DNA of 64,000 nucleotides from NCBI GenBank assembly GCA_038230335.1, contig JBBRNL010000003.1, positions 62,001 through 126,000 of the forward strand, given 5' to 3'. A program made the position numbers and the translations under genes. Under the pieces are notes generated by a model. It saw only the letters and a list, made by a program, of their open reading frames with translations. It was not told the origin of the DNA and ran no database searches. Source of the stretch: JBBRDU01 sp038230335. GTDB taxonomy: Bacteria; Verrucomicrobiota; Verrucomicrobiia; Chthoniobacterales; UBA10450. This document shows, piece by piece, positions 42,256 to 51,177 of this stretch. Position 1 is the first letter of the stretch, and each line of letters begins with the position of its first letter.

Positions 42256-44070
42256 ATGAGAATCTTGTTAACGAGCTTATTTGGATTCGTCGCGCTGACC
42301 GCAACACTTCAGGCGAATTCTCCCAAGCATCGTGAATCGGGGAAATTGGACCAACCAACCATAACTAAGCCGGTGTCGGTGGCAGCGCCACCACTGGGAC
42401 CGGTTAATGTGGGGGCGAAAGGCAACGAACCACTTATCGCAACGTCACCAGACGGGACCCTTTACATCAGCGCTCTCCAACATATCTACCGTTCGACCGA
42501 CGCAGGGGCGACTTGGACGGAGCTGCCCGGGCCTATTTACGCCTCAACTCTGAATCTAGCCTCCGATAGTTCCATTTCGGTTGATTCGGCGAACCGACTC
42601 TACTTCACTTTCGATTATCCCTACGCGGGCACGACTGCCGTATGTACGAGCGACGATCATGGTGACACATTCACCTGCGATCCGGCGGTCGTTCCAGGCG
42701 GCACCGATCGGATGTGGGTCCTGGCGCCGACGACCACGGCGGCGTACGAGGTAACCAATCAGGGTTTATACGAAACCGCTTTTCTACAAAGTACAGACCG
42801 GGGCGCGACCTGGATTGCGAAGTCGGTTGGAAGCGGGCTTTTGGAACCGCAATCAGGTCCGCTTCTACAAAAGAACTGCAGCGGGGATGTTCTCCAACCG
42901 GTCAAAGTTTACGGCACGACGCCCCAGGAAGTGCCCGAACTCAAGCTTTACGTTTACCATCCTGCGGCCACGGGTTCGGTTATTTCGGATATTCGGTCGA
43001 CGGGTCTTCCGCTTCCCTACGCTCTTCCCAGCGCGGCGATTGGGCAGGATGGCGAGCTTTGGGTTTCAACCGAGGAAACGAACCCCGCCGGGGGAAGACA
43101 AATCGTGGTGGCCCGCTCCACGAACGAGGGCGCCACTTGGGCGCAGCTGCCTCCTATTCCAGAAACCACGACGGGCACGGCAATTTTTTCCTGGGTGGCG
43201 GCGGGATCGCCTCACCATGTGGGAGTCCTTTTCTATTACACGTCGGATAACGGGGACCCAGGCGTGCTCACAAATGCCACCTGGTCGACGGTGTGGGCAG
43301 AAACCTTCAACGCGGACAGTGCGGTTCCTGTTTGGGCTGTGAGTACGATCGAGAGCCCGATTCATGTCGGTCCCCTGTGCATCGCTGCCAGTTGTATGGG
43401 AACAAACAGATTCGCCGGCGACTTCATCAGTTCTGTGATCGATTCGAGCGACACCGCCCATCTCACCTGGATGAGCCAGGCGAACGGCACGGGCGCTGTC
43501 TCGATTCGTTATGCCAAAGTGCAGGCGGGTTTACCTTCGACCTTTGCCACTATTCCATGTGCGCTTACACCGACGGTTATTTCACGAAAAATGCACGGCG
43601 CTTTTGGCCCGTTTGATATTCCTCTTCCGCAGATTGGACGGAACGGAAGCGAGTGTCGCGCCGGTGGATCGGCCGGGAATTATCAAATGATCGCCACGTT
43701 TCCAACGGCCGTAACGGTCGACCATGCCGCGGTCGTCTCAGGCACGGGTCGTGTCGACAGCACGAGCGTGAGTGGCAACGACGTCATCGTGAACCTGAGC
43801 GGAGTGGCGAATCAACAGACGATTAACGTTACTTTGTTTGGGGTACACGGCGGATCGACTGCGGCGGATATTACCCTGGGGATGAGTATCCTGGTCGGTG
43901 ACACGAATGGCGACGGTGTCGTCAACTCGGCTGATATCAGCCAAACAAAGTCGCAATCAGGAACGGTGGCCACCAATTCGAATTTTCGCGAAGATCTGAA
44001 CGTCGATGGCGGCATTAATAGCGGCGATATTTCCCTGGTAAAATCGAAGTCCGGCACCGCGCTTCCGTAA
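42256..44070 (+). CDS. exported BNR-type protein with C-terminal dockerin
   Basis: 604 residues. Signal MRILLTSLFGFVALTATLQA. Asp-box motifs of a propeller include STDAGATW, SDDHGDTF, STDRGATW and STNEGATW. A beta-sandwich segment follows. The last 60 residues are a type I dockerin: two calcium-binding loops, DTNGDGVVNSADISQTKSQ and LNVDGGINSGDISLVKS. Dockerins bind cohesins in cellulosomes; in Verrucomicrobiota and Planctomycetes they also occur as tails of exported proteins without a known scaffold. No cohesin is in the window. A GTG 3 nt upstream is an alternative start. Confidence 0.85.
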   Translation: MRILLTSLFGFVALTATLQANSPKHRESGKLDQPTITKPVSVAAPPLGPVNVGAKGNEPLIATSPDGTLYISALQHIYRSTDAGATWTELPGPIYASTLNLASDSSISVDSANRLYFTFDYPYAGTTAVCTSDDHGDTFTCDPAVVPGGTDRMWVLAPTTTAAYEVTNQGLYETAFLQSTDRGATWIAKSVGSGLLEPQSGPLLQKNCSGDVLQPVKVYGTTPQEVPELKLYVYHPAATGSVISDIRSTGLPLPYALPSAAIGQDGELWVSTEETNPAGGRQIVVARSTNEGATWAQLPPIPETTTGTAIFSWVAAGSPHHVGVLFYYTSDNGDPGVLTNATWSTVWAETFNADSAVPVWAVSTIESPIHVGPLCIAASCMGTNRFAGDFISSVIDSSDTAHLTWMSQANGTGAVSIRYAKVQAGLPSTFATIPCALTPTVISRKMHGAFGPFDIPLPQIGRNGSECRAGGSAGNYQMIATFPTAVTVDHAAVVSGTGRVDSTSVSGNDVIVNLSGVANQQTINVTLFGVHGGSTAADITLGMSILVGDTNGDGVVNSADISQTKSQSGTVATNSNFREDLNVDGGINSGDISLVKSKSGTALP

Positions 44071-44281
44071 AAGATATCGGATCGGGGTGTAAAGACCGTT
44101 TGTTACGCGGTTGGTTTTGCACCTGGTGATTTTTGGAATCCCCCCCGAAAAGTTACCGCTCTTGGGTGGAACGGGTGTTTGCACGGATGCCATCGCTGAG
44201 CCATGCATTGCTGAGGTGTTCGATGCAAGGATAAGATTCTCGACCAATTTACGGCCCGAACTATCGTGAGAGCAGATATAA

Positions 44282-45094
44282 ATGATTGTTTTACACTCGT
44301 TAGAAGGCAAAACGGCCATCGTCACCGGATCCGGAAATGGGATTGGCCGGGCCATCGCCAAGGCCATGGCTGAGGCGGGAGCCAGACTGACCGTGTCGGA
44401 CGTTCTGGTGGAAGATGGCGAGCGAACGGTAAAGGAAATTGTCGATCGTGGCGGTGAAGCCATTTTTGTTCCGGCGGATGTCTCACAGGAAAGTGATGTC
44501 AGGAACTTGGTGGATGCCGCTGCCGACACTTTTGGTTCGATTGATATTCTGGTTAACAACGCCGGCGTGGGCGGCCGTCCCGGTCGAATTCACGAAACGG
44601 ACCCGAGCGACTTTGACCGGGTGATCGGTGTCAATCTGCGAGGCACTTTTCTTTGCACCAGGTTTGTCATCCCGCACTTCCTGCGGAAAGGCGGCGGATG
44701 CGTCGTGAACATCGCGTCGACCTACGGGCTGGTCGGCGCTCCCAACGCGCCGGCCTACTGCGCATCGAAGGGCGGGATCATCAATCTGACCCGACAATTA
44801 GCGATCGATTACGGTCCGGATCACATTCGCGTGAATGCCATTTGTCCCGGTTACATCGATACCGGTCTGAGACGGCGGCGCGCGACCATGAGCGAGACAG
44901 AGCTGGCGGACGCAATCGCTCGCCGCGAAAAAGCCGCGAAGATGCAGCCGCTCGGCCGACAGGCGCAACCGGCCGAAGTGGCCAATGTCGCTGTCTTTCT
45001 CTGCTCAGACGGTGCCTCTTTCATGACAGGCTCGATTGTCACTGTGGATGGCGGGTGCGTGACGACTTTTAATTACGGCGAAGCCAGCAACTAA
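44282..45094 (+). CDS. SDR family oxidoreductase
   Basis: 270-residue classical short-chain dehydrogenase. Cofactor motif TGSGNGIGRAI (TGxxxGxG), DVSQESDV, structural NNAG, catalytic tetrad Asn, Ser in VNIASTYGLVGAP, Tyr and Lys in YCASKGG, and the PG motif ICPGYIDTGL. An acidic residue at the end of beta-2 (SDVL) favours NAD(H). It resembles 3-oxoacyl-ACP reductase/glucose dehydrogenase-like SDRs, but its substrate is unknown. It stands alone. Confidence 0.93.
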   Translation: MIVLHSLEGKTAIVTGSGNGIGRAIAKAMAEAGARLTVSDVLVEDGERTVKEIVDRGGEAIFVPADVSQESDVRNLVDAAADTFGSIDILVNNAGVGGRPGRIHETDPSDFDRVIGVNLRGTFLCTRFVIPHFLRKGGGCVVNIASTYGLVGAPNAPAYCASKGGIINLTRQLAIDYGPDHIRVNAICPGYIDTGLRRRRATMSETELADAIARREKAAKMQPLGRQAQPAEVANVAVFLCSDGASFMTGSIVTVDGGCVTTFNYGEASN

Positions 45095-45320
45095 CAGGCT
45101 GATCTGGTCAGAGAAGCGATGCGGCTTGATTGCCGGTTCTATCTTGGCGTCGACTTAATCGAGGTAGGGACGTCTCTCCGAGATGATGGTGTAGTGATAG
45201 TCGCGCCACCAACGGTCACGGCGTCAAGCTGAGGTCGCTCATAAAAATACTTCCTGAGACAGCCATCGGGGCTTGTCCTGCGCCCGGCCTTGGATATTAA
45301 GAGTCTCGATTTCGAACCTT

Positions 45321-45749
45321 ATGAAAAAATTACTCTTCACCGCTCTCTCCCTCAGCGCCGTATTGGCCGTCCATGCATCCGAAGTTCCGGAGGAAGCGGA
45401 TATCAAGTCGATGACAGAAGCCTCGCTCATCTCTTTCGGCCGGGCGGTGAAGAAGCAGGATTTTTCCAGTTTTTACGAAGACATCGCGACCGTCTGGCAG
45501 AAACAGACGACGGCGGAAAAGTTGCAGGAATCGTTCAAAGACTTTCTCGACAAGAAAATCGACATCCCGTCGGTGGTGAAGGAAATGGATCCTGTTTTCA
45601 ATCACCCTGCGGAGATTGGTTCTAACGACGTGCTGGTCATCAAAGGTTATTATCCGACGAAGCCAAACAGGGTTGTCTTTCAACTGAAATACCTGGAAGA
45701 AGAAGGCGAGTGGAAACTCGTCGGTATTGACGTGAATCTGAAGGAGTAG
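45321..45749 (+). CDS. hypothetical exported protein
   Basis: 142 residues with a signal peptide (MKKLLFTALSLSAVLAVHAS). The mature domain has the NTF2/DUF4864-like layout: helices with ASLISFGRAVKKQDFSSFYE, then strands ending in EGEWKLVGIDVNL. No catalytic residues can be named. The gene has no close co-directional partner. Confidence 0.65.
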   Translation: MKKLLFTALSLSAVLAVHASEVPEEADIKSMTEASLISFGRAVKKQDFSSFYEDIATVWQKQTTAEKLQESFKDFLDKKIDIPSVVKEMDPVFNHPAEIGSNDVLVIKGYYPTKPNRVVFQLKYLEEEGEWKLVGIDVNLKE

Positions 45750-45795
45750 GCCTTCAGAGGACAGAGCCGAGTGCCGAATAACGAGCCAGGCGGCG

Positions 45796-46989
45796 CTAGG
45801 GAATGATCACGTGGTAGAACCGCTGAATCGACGGGACGGTGCCGGTTTGCGTTCCGTCATCGGTCCAGGAAAGAATGCCGCCTGTGCCCGTTTTATCCGG
45901 GGTAATCGATTGCCATGTGGCTCCGATGAGATTGTCCTTCCATTGCACTCGATAGGCCAGGCCGGGTTGACTTTGCCACGTGATCGTCACCGTGGTGGGG
46001 GTTTGCGTAACGCTGGTTACGACAATCTGCGAATCCGCATTGGGGATCGCATTCAGAACGAACAAATCACTCAAATCAATGGCGGTGGCCGCTCCTCCCA
46101 GGAGAGGTCCGACGTTGAATATCTTTTGCAAGGTGCGCAGGGTCGAGCTGTGGGTGTAGCGAATCGCATTATGATGGCCGCCGCCCTTGGCCAGCGGTGA
46201 AAGCACGATCATTCCGATCGGACCGTCGCCGCTTGTTCCCTCGTCCCAGGTGATGAGAACAAGTCCGTTATTTTGGTAAGCGGTTGAATTCAAAATAGCG
46301 GGCACATTTTGCGAAAGCCAGGTGTCTCCCTGTTTGACCGGATTGTTCAGGGGCGCTGCGGAATCGTGCATGTCGTTGATGAGATTCGGCGTGATGAAAT
46401 TGTAGTGTGCGGTCGTGTGATTAGTGAGGTCGCCGGCCAACTCGGTAAACGGGCGCATCGTGACGGTGCAACCGGCGTTGATCACGTCATCGAAGAAGAC
46501 GAACGGATTATGCTTGGGCGCGTAGGGATAAGCATCGGCCGTCGGGCAGGTGGTTCCGGTGATGTTTTCCTGATACGTCTTCCAGGTAACGCCGGCATTT
46601 TTGAGAAGGGTGACGAAATGAGCGGTGGTGGACTGATGATTGATGGCCGGGAGCTTGTCGTTCGTGATGCCGAAGCCGGTGCCGGCCTCGAGCCAGAGAT
46701 AATTCGGCTCGCTCGGGTGAATGCCGGGCGGGTTGTAGTAGGCGTCGGTGTAGGAAGCGATGGGCAGGAGCGTGTTGTTAATATAGGGGGCGTCGTTGCT
46801 GCCTTTGATGGTGGACCAGTTGTGGTTCTCCATCAGGATGATGAAGACCGTGCTGGAAGAATCGATTCCAGCGGCGGGAAGATTGGCTACGGCGCTCAGC
46901 CCACCAAGAATGGCGATAACAGCCAGAAGCCTTGTGTACATTGATACCACTACAACGAGGATGGCTTTGATGCTATGGAAAATGGTCAT
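45796..46989 (-). CDS. exported phosphoesterase-family protein (PF04185-like)
   Basis: 397 residues from MTIFHSIKAILVVVV (an ATG at 46944 before MYTRLLAVIAILGG is another possibility). The phosphoesterase/alkaline-phosphatase-like core has the starting motif FIILMENHNWSTI, then PNYLWLEAGTGFG, PKHNPFVFFDDV, HYNFITPNLINDMHDS and LITWDEGTSGDG. These are the metal and nucleophile regions of acid phosphatase/phospholipase C-like enzymes. The last 90 residues are a beta-sandwich tail (YRVQWKDNLIGATWQSI...FYHVIIP), common on exported Verrucomicrobiota enzymes. Confidence 0.85.
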   Translation of the reverse strand: MTIFHSIKAILVVVVSMYTRLLAVIAILGGLSAVANLPAAGIDSSSTVFIILMENHNWSTIKGSNDAPYINNTLLPIASYTDAYYNPPGIHPSEPNYLWLEAGTGFGITNDKLPAINHQSTTAHFVTLLKNAGVTWKTYQENITGTTCPTADAYPYAPKHNPFVFFDDVINAGCTVTMRPFTELAGDLTNHTTAHYNFITPNLINDMHDSAAPLNNPVKQGDTWLSQNVPAILNSTAYQNNGLVLITWDEGTSGDGPIGMIVLSPLAKGGGHHNAIRYTHSSTLRTLQKIFNVGPLLGGAATAIDLSDLFVLNAIPNADSQIVVTSVTQTPTTVTITWQSQPGLAYRVQWKDNLIGATWQSITPDKTGTGGILSWTDDGTQTGTVPSIQRFYHVIIP

Positions 46990-47031
46990 AGCAGTAGCGG
47001 AGGGTCGCGGCGAATCAATGGCGGATCGAGC

Positions 47032-47063
47032 GGGGAAGGCGATTGGGGTCAATCTCCCCTACC
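47032..47063. repeat. stem-loop with CCCCTACC tail
   Basis: GGGGAAGGCGATTGGGGTCA then ATCTCCCCTACC. GGGGA pairs with TCCCC, with GATTG/CAATC inside. It resembles 52245-52270 (GGGCGATTGGGTCATTCGCC) and 53877-53896. It lies between divergent genes, the phosphoesterase and the MaoC dehydratase. Confidence 0.55.
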
Positions 47064-47150
47064 TGCGCGCGATGCGGGTGGACCGACCTTGGGTGGAATT
47101 ACACGTTGCTGAATGCGGATCAATGCCTCATCAAGGAAGTCGCAATCTCC

Positions 47151-47603
47151 ATGAACGAGCGTTACTTCGAAGATCTCAAGCCGGGCGCGCGCTTTGAGTC
47201 CGAGTGGCTGCCCGTGAGCGAACAGCAGCTGGTGGAGTTCGCGCACAAGTTCGATCCGCAAATGTTTCATCTCGACCGAGCCAGCGCGGAGCGGAGTATT
47301 TTTAAAGGGCTCGTCGCGAGTGGCTGGCACACCGCCGCGATGACGATGCGTCTCTTTGTGCAGACAATGAACTTCGCCCAGGGCGCGATCGGGCTCGGGG
47401 TGGACGAACTGCGATGGCCACAGGCCGTGCGGCCCGGCGATAAGCTGCGCGTCGTGACGGAAATCATAGAAGCGCGACTTTCCCGCTCGAAACCGAAGCA
47501 CGGAATTATTCGGCTACGCAACATCACGACCAATCAACGCGAAGAGATCGTGCAAAGCATGTTTGCGCATGCTCTCGTGCCGCGTCGCTCTCTTACGCCT
47601 TAA
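47151..47603 (+). CDS. MaoC-like dehydratase
   Basis: 150-residue single hot-dog-fold protein. MNERYFEDLKPGARFESEWL is the family start. FAHKFDPQMFHLDRASAERS with GLVASGWHTAAMTMRL contains the Asp-His of hydratase-2 enzymes; DELRWPQAVRPGDKLRV follows. It probably acts on an acyl-CoA or related thioester. A preceding open stretch is non-coding repeat. Its stop overlaps the end of the PLP decarboxylase gene by 4 nt (convergent). Confidence 0.9.
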   Translation: MNERYFEDLKPGARFESEWLPVSEQQLVEFAHKFDPQMFHLDRASAERSIFKGLVASGWHTAAMTMRLFVQTMNFAQGAIGLGVDELRWPQAVRPGDKLRVVTEIIEARLSRSKPKHGIIRLRNITTNQREEIVQSMFAHALVPRRSLTP

Positions 47604-49000
47604 CCTTCGGCGCGCGCGAAACGGTCGAGGCGTTCGATGGTCTGTTCGATGTCGGAGTGAGTCGTGCGCGGATTAATCGTGCAAAGGCGCAACGCGACCG
47701 CGTCGCGCAGCTTAGTCGAGGTGAGGAGGGCGAATCCATCCTGCATCATTTTCTCAACCAGTCTGGTTTGCTGGGCGTCATCCTGGCCAAATCGAAAACA
47801 AACCGTGGCCATGCACGCGGGCGACAGGATTTGCCAGTCGGAACGCGCCCGCAATTGCTCTTCGGCGTAATCAGCCAACTCAAATCCGCGGTCGATGGCG
47901 CCCCGAAAGGCGCTCAGCCCGAAAGTCTGAAACGACAGCCAAACCTTGAGCGCGCGAAAGCTTCGCGTGAGCTGAATGCCGTAATCGCAGAAATGAATTT
48001 CTTCTGTGGCCCGATGAACATCGCGCAAATAGTCCGGCATTATCTGGAATGCGGCCTTCAGGTGAGCGGCATCCCGCACGAGCACGCAACCACATTCGAA
48101 TGATTGGAAGAGCCATTTGTGCGGATCGAGCGATATGGAATCGGCGCGCTCCAAACCGCGCAGGGCGATCCGGCCGCGATCCGATAAAATGGCGGCGGCG
48201 CCGAAGGCGCCGTCCGCGTGCAGCCACATTTTTTCCTGAACACAGAGTTCGCTGAGCGCGGTCAACGGATCGACCGCTCCGGTATTGGTCGTGCCGGCAT
48301 TGGCGATAATACAAAATGGACGCAACCCGGCGGCGCGATCGGCCGCGATGGCGCTGGCCACGGCGTCGACGGGTAAGCGAAACTCACGGTCGGCCGGAAG
48401 GATTCGCATTTGTCCCGGGGCAAACCCGATAATGCGCAGGGCGCGTTCGACCGATGAATGCGTCTGATCGGAAAAATAAACCGTCGCGCCTTCGATGCGA
48501 TCATGCAAAAGGGCGTGTCGTGCGGCAAGAAGACCGGTCATGTTGGCGACGGAACCGCCGCTGACGAAAAGGCCTCCCGCCGCAGCCGGGAGCTCGCACC
48601 ATTGGCAGAACCAGCGGATGACTTCGAGTTCGAGCGCAGCGGCGGCCGATCCGCCGAACCAGGTGCCATTGAAGACGTTGAATCCGGAGGCAAGTGCATC
48701 CGCCATGGCGCTGATGAAATTATTCGGTCCGGGGACGAACGCGAAAAAACGCGGATGATCCACATGGAGGTTATTAGGAAAGACATCGCGCTGCAGCCGG
48801 ATGAGAAGTTCGTGTGGATCAGCGGGGCTATCGGCTGGCATCCCGGAGAGAAGGGCGCGGAGGACGTCGGGATCTGCTTTCGCTCCGACCGGGCCGTCTC
48901 CGACGCGGGCGAAGTGTTCGGTCAGCACATCGACCACGCGGTAGCCGAACTTGCGCATTTCCTCAGGCGATAATTCCAGTCGCGACGGATCCGTTTCCAT
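47600..49000 (-). CDS. PLP-dependent group II amino acid decarboxylase
   Basis: 466 residues of the aromatic-L-amino-acid/glutamate decarboxylase family. Motifs: HPRFFAFVPGPNNFISAMAD, FVSGGSVANMTGLLAAR, DQTHSSVERA, HADGAFGAAA and the PLP lysine in SISLDPHKWLF. The NFISAM and THSS features fit aromatic amino acid decarboxylases (Trp/Tyr/Phe/DOPA). Substrate cannot be decided. The start at METDPSR is preferred, with an upstream in-frame ATG 57 nt earlier. Confidence 0.9.
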   Translation of the reverse strand: METDPSRLELSPEEMRKFGYRVVDVLTEHFARVGDGPVGAKADPDVLRALLSGMPADSPADPHELLIRLQRDVFPNNLHVDHPRFFAFVPGPNNFISAMADALASGFNVFNGTWFGGSAAAALELEVIRWFCQWCELPAAAGGLFVSGGSVANMTGLLAARHALLHDRIEGATVYFSDQTHSSVERALRIIGFAPGQMRILPADREFRLPVDAVASAIAADRAAGLRPFCIIANAGTTNTGAVDPLTALSELCVQEKMWLHADGAFGAAAILSDRGRIALRGLERADSISLDPHKWLFQSFECGCVLVRDAAHLKAAFQIMPDYLRDVHRATEEIHFCDYGIQLTRSFRALKVWLSFQTFGLSAFRGAIDRGFELADYAEEQLRARSDWQILSPACMATVCFRFGQDDAQQTRLVEKMMQDGFALLTSTKLRDAVALRLCTINPRTTHSDIEQTIERLDRFARAEG

Positions 49001-49089
49001 GCGCGAAGAATAGCATTCACTTAGTGCGACGCGAATGGACGGTGCGAGTCGCGACAAAGGTGGAACGGTATCTCCGAGTGCGTTGCTAT

Positions 49090-49145
49090 TAATGGCGGCT
49101 AAGCCGCCAATATTAGCATCGAGCTACGGAGAGCTCGATCCACCA
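49090..49145. repeat. double stem-loop
   Basis: Two hairpins in series: GGCGGCTAAGCCGCC, a perfect palindromic stem, and ATCGAGCTACGGAGAGCTCGAT with arms ATCGAGCT and AGCTCGAT. They lie between the start of the decarboxylase gene and the end of the aldo/keto reductase at 49221, both on the minus strand. Confidence 0.5.
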
Positions 49146-49220
49146 CAAGTTGCGCGATTGGGATGGGTAATGCCATGCGATACGATATCGGGAAACCGGT
49201 CGATCGATCTTCATCTCGCC

Positions 49221-50210
49221 TCAGCGACTCAACAATTTCATCATCGCTTCGGGGTAGCGTGAGCCGGAGAAGGAATCCTGCGGGGTGACCTCTTCAATGC
49301 GTGCCAGATCTTCGCCGGTCAGCACGACGTCGACCGAACCGATATTTTCCTGGAGATATTTGCGGCGTTTCGTCCCGGGGATGGGAACGATGTTGGTTCC
49401 TTTGGCCAGAACCCAGGCGAGGGCGAGTTGCGCGGGAGTGCAGTCTTTGGCCCGTGCGATCTCTTCCATCCGTTTTACCAAATCGAGATTGCGCTGAAAG
49501 TTTTCGCCCTGAAATCGTGGAGTAGTCAGTCGATAATCGTTTTCGGCAAGGTCTTCCGGTTTCTGAATTTTTCCGGTGAGAAATCCGCGACCGAGCGGGC
49601 TATACGGGACAAACCCGATACCGAGCTCGTGGCAAACAGGTAAGACTTCCGCTTCCGGATCGCGGGTCCAAAGGGAGTATTCCGACTGCAAAGCCGTGAT
49701 GGGATGAATCGCGTGAGCCCGGCGAATGGTGTCAGGTCCGGCTTCGGAGAGTCCGAGAAAGCGCACTTTGCCTTCGCGCACGAGTTCCGCCATGGCGCCG
49801 ATCGTCTCTTCAATCGGCGTATCGGGATCGACCCGGTGCTGATAGTAGAGATCGATGCAATCAACTTGCAAACGGCGCAGGCTTCCTTCACAAGATGAGC
49901 GCACGTAATCAGGCTTGCCGTTAATCCCGCGATATCCTGGCTTATCAGGATTCCGCACGATCCCGAACTTGGTCGCGATGACGACATTCTCGCGGTGACC
50001 TTGCAAAGCGCGGCCGAGCAACTGCTCGTTCGTGTGCGGACCGTACATGTCGGCCGTGTCGAAGAAGGTGATGCCTAATTCGAGGGCCCGATGAATCGTG
50101 GCGAGCGACTCCTCGTCATCGCGACCGCCATAGAAATCAGACATGCCCATGCAGCCGAGGCCAAGGGCCGAGACGTTGAGGCCACCGCGGCCGAGTTTTC
50201 GTTGTTTCAT
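49221..50210 (-). CDS. aldo/keto reductase (AKR13-like)
   Basis: 329 residues. Start MKQRKLGRGGLNVSALGLGC. Tetrad residues: Asp and Tyr in FFDTADMYGPHTNE, Lys in VIATKFGIV, His in YYQHRVDP. GCMGMSDFYG and the C-terminal VPIPGTKRRKYLQENIGSVD are typical of the YakC/AKR13 type that reduces a broad range of aldehydes. The start ATG overlaps the stop of the upstream reductase (ATGA), so the pair is co-translated. A longer frame from 50225 is not needed. Confidence 0.92.
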   Translation of the reverse strand: MKQRKLGRGGLNVSALGLGCMGMSDFYGGRDDEESLATIHRALELGITFFDTADMYGPHTNEQLLGRALQGHRENVVIATKFGIVRNPDKPGYRGINGKPDYVRSSCEGSLRRLQVDCIDLYYQHRVDPDTPIEETIGAMAELVREGKVRFLGLSEAGPDTIRRAHAIHPITALQSEYSLWTRDPEAEVLPVCHELGIGFVPYSPLGRGFLTGKIQKPEDLAENDYRLTTPRFQGENFQRNLDLVKRMEEIARAKDCTPAQLALAWVLAKGTNIVPIPGTKRRKYLQENIGSVDVVLTGEDLARIEEVTPQDSFSGSRYPEAMMKLLSR

Positions 50211-51121
50211 GTTTGTCCTACCCAAATTCGCGGCGCGACATCTTCCCAGCGGTCCCGTATGGCCTGGAACTCGTTATCCGGAAGAGGGCCGGCCTGCAAC
50301 ATCCCGGCATTTTCCTTCCAACGGTCTGGCTTGCTTGTGCCCACAATGGCGGTGTGCACGCCAGGCACGCTAAGAGTAAAGCGCAGCGCGGCCGAGATCG
50401 TGATGGCCAGGTTGGCGGCCTGATCGGCGTGGTGGAGAAATCCGTAATTCAGTTTTTTTAAGCGCTGCCAGTACTCGTGCTGATAAGAGTCCATCGGTTT
50501 ATGGCCGGTCTTCCAGGCCGCGTTGGCCACCGGGCGTTTCGCGATGACACCGACTTGTCGCTCGCGGGCGAGGGGAAGAGTGAGGTCAATCGCTTCCTGG
50601 TCGGCGATATTGATCGACGTTTGCAGCGTGTCGAAGGCGCCGCACTCGACCGCGTAATGGGCGGCGCGACTGTCGCCACTGTATCCGATATAACGCGTGT
50701 GGCCGCGGGCGCGGGCGGTTTGCAGGGCCGCGATGGCGTCGCCTTTCCGCAACTCGGACTCGGAACAGCTGTGCAACTGGACGATGTCCAAGTGGTCGGT
50801 CTTCAACTTCTGCAGGCTCCGTTCAATGCTGGTCAGGATCGAATCAGCGGACCAGTTCGCGCCGCTCTCGGCTCCATTGGGATGGCCGCATTTGGTGAAC
50901 AAATAAAAGTCGGCGCGCCGATTGCTCACGGCCTGGCCGATTAATTCCTCACTCCCGCGATAACATTCGGCCGTATCGATGACGTTTAGGCCGGCGTCGA
51001 GCGCACCTTTTAACAATTTCTCGACGGTTTCGGCGGAAGCGCTTTCGAATCCAATCTCAGCGCCGCCAAATCCAAGGACTGACACGTCCATGTCTGTCTT
51101 GCCGAGACGCCGTTTTTCCAT
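50207..51121 (-). CDS. aldo/keto reductase
   Basis: 304 residues. MEKRRLGKTDMDVSVLGFGG start, VIDTAECYRGSEEL (Asp, Tyr), LFTKCGHP (Lys), IVQLHSCSE (His) and SVPGVHTAIVGTSKPDRWKE near the end. Of a different subfamily from its downstream partner. First gene of the two-gene operon. Substrate unknown. Confidence 0.92.
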   Translation of the reverse strand: MEKRRLGKTDMDVSVLGFGGAEIGFESASAETVEKLLKGALDAGLNVIDTAECYRGSEELIGQAVSNRRADFYLFTKCGHPNGAESGANWSADSILTSIERSLQKLKTDHLDIVQLHSCSESELRKGDAIAALQTARARGHTRYIGYSGDSRAAHYAVECGAFDTLQTSINIADQEAIDLTLPLARERQVGVIAKRPVANAAWKTGHKPMDSYQHEYWQRLKKLNYGFLHHADQAANLAITISAALRFTLSVPGVHTAIVGTSKPDRWKENAGMLQAGPLPDNEFQAIRDRWEDVAPRIWVGQT

Positions 51122-51177
51122 TGAACCAAAAACGTAGGAGAGAATCGAAGGCGTGTCATCTCTTAGGTAGAGAATCC

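Noticed and set aside
42256..44070. cellulosome component because of the dockerin
   Set aside because: No cohesin or scaffoldin and no glycoside hydrolase domain are seen. Dockerin tails also occur outside cellulosomes in this group of bacteria.
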